DNA of 64,000 nt from the NCBI RefSeq assembly GCF_003201775.1, contig NZ_QJJZ01000006.1:62001-126000 (forward strand), read 5' to 3'. The notes beneath the pieces were generated by a model, which saw only the letters and a list, made by a program, of their open reading frames with translations, made no database searches and was not told the DNA's origin. This stretch comes from Arenibacter sp. ARW7G5Y1. Its GTDB lineage: Bacteria; Bacteroidota; Bacteroidia; Flavobacteriales; Flavobacteriaceae. Position 1 is the stretch's first letter. Every line of letters begins with the position of its first letter. The translations under genes and the position numbers were made by a program. Below, piece by piece: positions 62,977 through 64,000 of the stretch.

Positions 62977-63630
62977 TTAAATATCCATCACTGGGATATC
63001 GCCTTCTACAATTAAATTCCCTTCAGTAGCTTTCACTATCTCATCGACGCTAACACCAGGTGCCCTTTCCAACAATTTAAATCCGTCGGGAGTTACATCC
63101 AGTACGGCCAAATTGGTCACAATTTTTTTTACACACCCAACTCCGGTTAATGGCAAAGTGCATTTCTTTAACAACTTGGATTCACCAGCCCTATTGGTAT
63201 GCATCATGGCAACAATGATGTTCTCTGCAGAAGCCACCAGGTCCATAGCCCCGCCCATTCCCTTGACCATTTTTCCCGGAATTTTCCAATTGGCAATATC
63301 CCCATTCCCAGAAACCTCCATGGCTCCCAAAATGGTGAGATCTACATGTTGACCCCGAATCATCCCAAAGCTCGTTACAGAGTCGAAAAACGAGGCTCCT
63401 GGCAGGGTTGTGATGGTCTGTTTGCCTGCATTGATAATGTCGGCATCCTCTTCCCCTTCATACGGAAACGGCCCCATACCCAACACCCCGTTTTCACTTT
63501 GAAATTCCACACTTATATCGTCCCTTACAAAATTGGCCACCAAGGTAGGTATCCCGATTCCTAGGTTTACATAATATCCGTCCTTCACTTCCTTTGCAAT
63601 GCGTTTTGCTATTCCGTTTTTGTCCAACAT
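62977..63630 (-). CDS. scoB: 3-oxoacid CoA-transferase subunit B
   Basis: The B subunit carries the catalytic glutamate that exchanges CoA between succinyl-CoA and acetoacetate. The 217-residue protein has [18 protein letters not shown] near residue 18, the glutamate in [18 protein letters not shown] near residue 46, [19 protein letters not shown] and [20 protein letters not shown]. The A subunit is not inside the window and is expected upstream, beyond the right edge. A four-helix-bundle gene lies about 105 bases upstream on the same strand. Confidence 0.94.
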   Translation of the reverse strand: MLDKNGIAKRIAKEVKDGYYVNLGIGIPTLVANFVRDDISVEFQSENGVLGMGPFPYEGEEDADIINAGKQTITTLPGASFFDSVTSFGMIRGQHVDLTILGAMEVSGNGDIANWKIPGKMVKGMGGAMDLVASAENIIVAMMHTNRAGESKLLKKCTLPLTGVGCVKKIVTNLAVLDVTPDGFKLLERAPGVSVDEIVKATEGNLIVEGDIPVMDI

Positions 63631-63653
63631 AATTAATGTTATAATTTACCAAT

Positions 63654-63682
63654 GAATCAATGTGTCAATGTGTCAATGTATT
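63654..63682. repeat. Short tandem repeat before scoB
   Basis: TCAATGTG occurs twice in a row and then as TCAATGTA. Similar short repeats around CATTGA occur beside the other four-helix-bundle copies (CAACATTGAA beside the suf copy). Confidence 0.5.
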
Positions 63683-63735
63683 AATTCAACCATCTCACAA
63701 TTAACCCTAGTAACTAATATACCGTTCTTAGGTTA

Positions 63736-63999
63736 CTATCTTGAATTCCTCTTACTTGTACTTATTATTTTATACAAAATTAACCCCAACTCGTCAATAC
63801 TATTTTTTAAATCGATATCAAAAGGATATGAATTAGACCGTTCGCATAAAACAAGCCAATATTTGGCTTCCTCCAGCTCCTTGACAGCAATTTTCATTTT
63901 ATGTATAAAGTCGGCTCTACTTTCAGCGTTTTGTGCTTCATGAATATTAGCACCAATGCTAGTACCTGCCTTTAATAACTGTGTTGCAATGACGTACTT
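63736..63999 (-). CDS. Four-helix-bundle (23S-IVP) protein, partial
   Basis: The 3' 87 codons of a gene run off the right edge. The translation has LLKAGTSIGANIHEAQNAES and FIHKMKIAVKELEEAKYWL, the conserved helices of the four-helix-bundle / 23S-IVP family, and ends in TAG at 63736. The visible frame has no stop or shift, in contrast to the two broken copies at suf and sdh. It is in sense orientation upstream of scoB. Confidence 0.85.
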   Translation of the reverse strand, partial: KYVIATQLLKAGTSIGANIHEAQNAESRADFIHKMKIAVKELEEAKYWLVLCERSNSYPFDIDLKNSIDELGLILYKIISTSKRNSR

Positions 64000-64000
64000 T

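Noticed and set aside
1-64000. rRNA, tRNA, CRISPR array, integrase or prophage genes
   Set aside because: No tRNA cloverleaf, rRNA-like block, regular spaced repeat array or phage structural gene was seen on either strand.

Overview
The window looks like chromosomal DNA from a marine-type member of the Flavobacteriaceae (Bacteroidota). The evidence is AT-rich coding DNA, almost no Shine-Dalgarno sequences, many promoters of the Bacteroidota type (-7 box TAnnTTTG, -33 TTTG), a subtilase with a type IX secretion (T9SS) sorting tail, lipoproteins with Bacteroidota-like lipoboxes, and family-level markers such as DUF3078, DUF2480 and a SUF operon in the order IscA-like, B, C, D, S, E, DUF59. I cannot name the genus from sequence alone.

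Layout. Bases 1-15.6 kb are accessory and envelope genes: a giant TraB/GumN protein, a DUF1460 amidase-like protein, a double-SGNH esterase with a GyrI-like partner, an FKBP lipoprotein, a TAT-exported Gfo/Idh/MocA oxidoreductase, a PiT phosphate transporter, a GH16 glycosidase, a ThuA-like lipoprotein and an AraC regulator. The AraC gene is divergent from a haem biosynthesis run at 15.8-24.3 kb: hemA, hemC, hemD, hemE, an EI24 membrane protein, a RAYT transposase between direct repeats, hemF, two small genes and hemB. Bases 24.3-33.5 kb carry a DinB-like protein, a serine hydrolase, a CNNM transporter, ogt, a PolB-type exonuclease, a T9SS subtilase, an EEP nuclease and hflX. Bases 33.5-35.4 kb are poor in genes and hold a candidate small RNA and a small lipoprotein. 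Bases 35.4-43.8 kb (minus strand) hold the SUF Fe-S operon and its companions. Bases 44-48.8 kb hold a cytochrome c/PA14/propeller lipoprotein divergent from a second Gfo/Idh protein. Then follow thiL, brnQ, an aminopeptidase P, an M28 peptidase, the sdhCAB operon (56.2-60.1 kb), a Vsr-like nuclease, an aminotransferase, a GNAT, a 35-codon ORF and the B subunit of a 3-oxoacid CoA-transferase.

How it works together. Two metal-cofactor assembly systems (haem and Fe-S) sit beside one main consumer, succinate dehydrogenase. The most unusual theme is small mobile-looking genes lodged, in sense orientation, in the gaps between genes of core operons. There are three four-helix-bundle (23S-IVP family) genes: one frameshifted between sufC and sufD, one with an in-frame stop between sdhA and sdhB and bounded by 21-bp inverted repeats, and one running off the right edge upstream of scoB. 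A RAYT gene lies between near-identical ~130-bp REP-like arrays in the hem cluster. No rRNA, tRNA, CRISPR array or prophage was seen.
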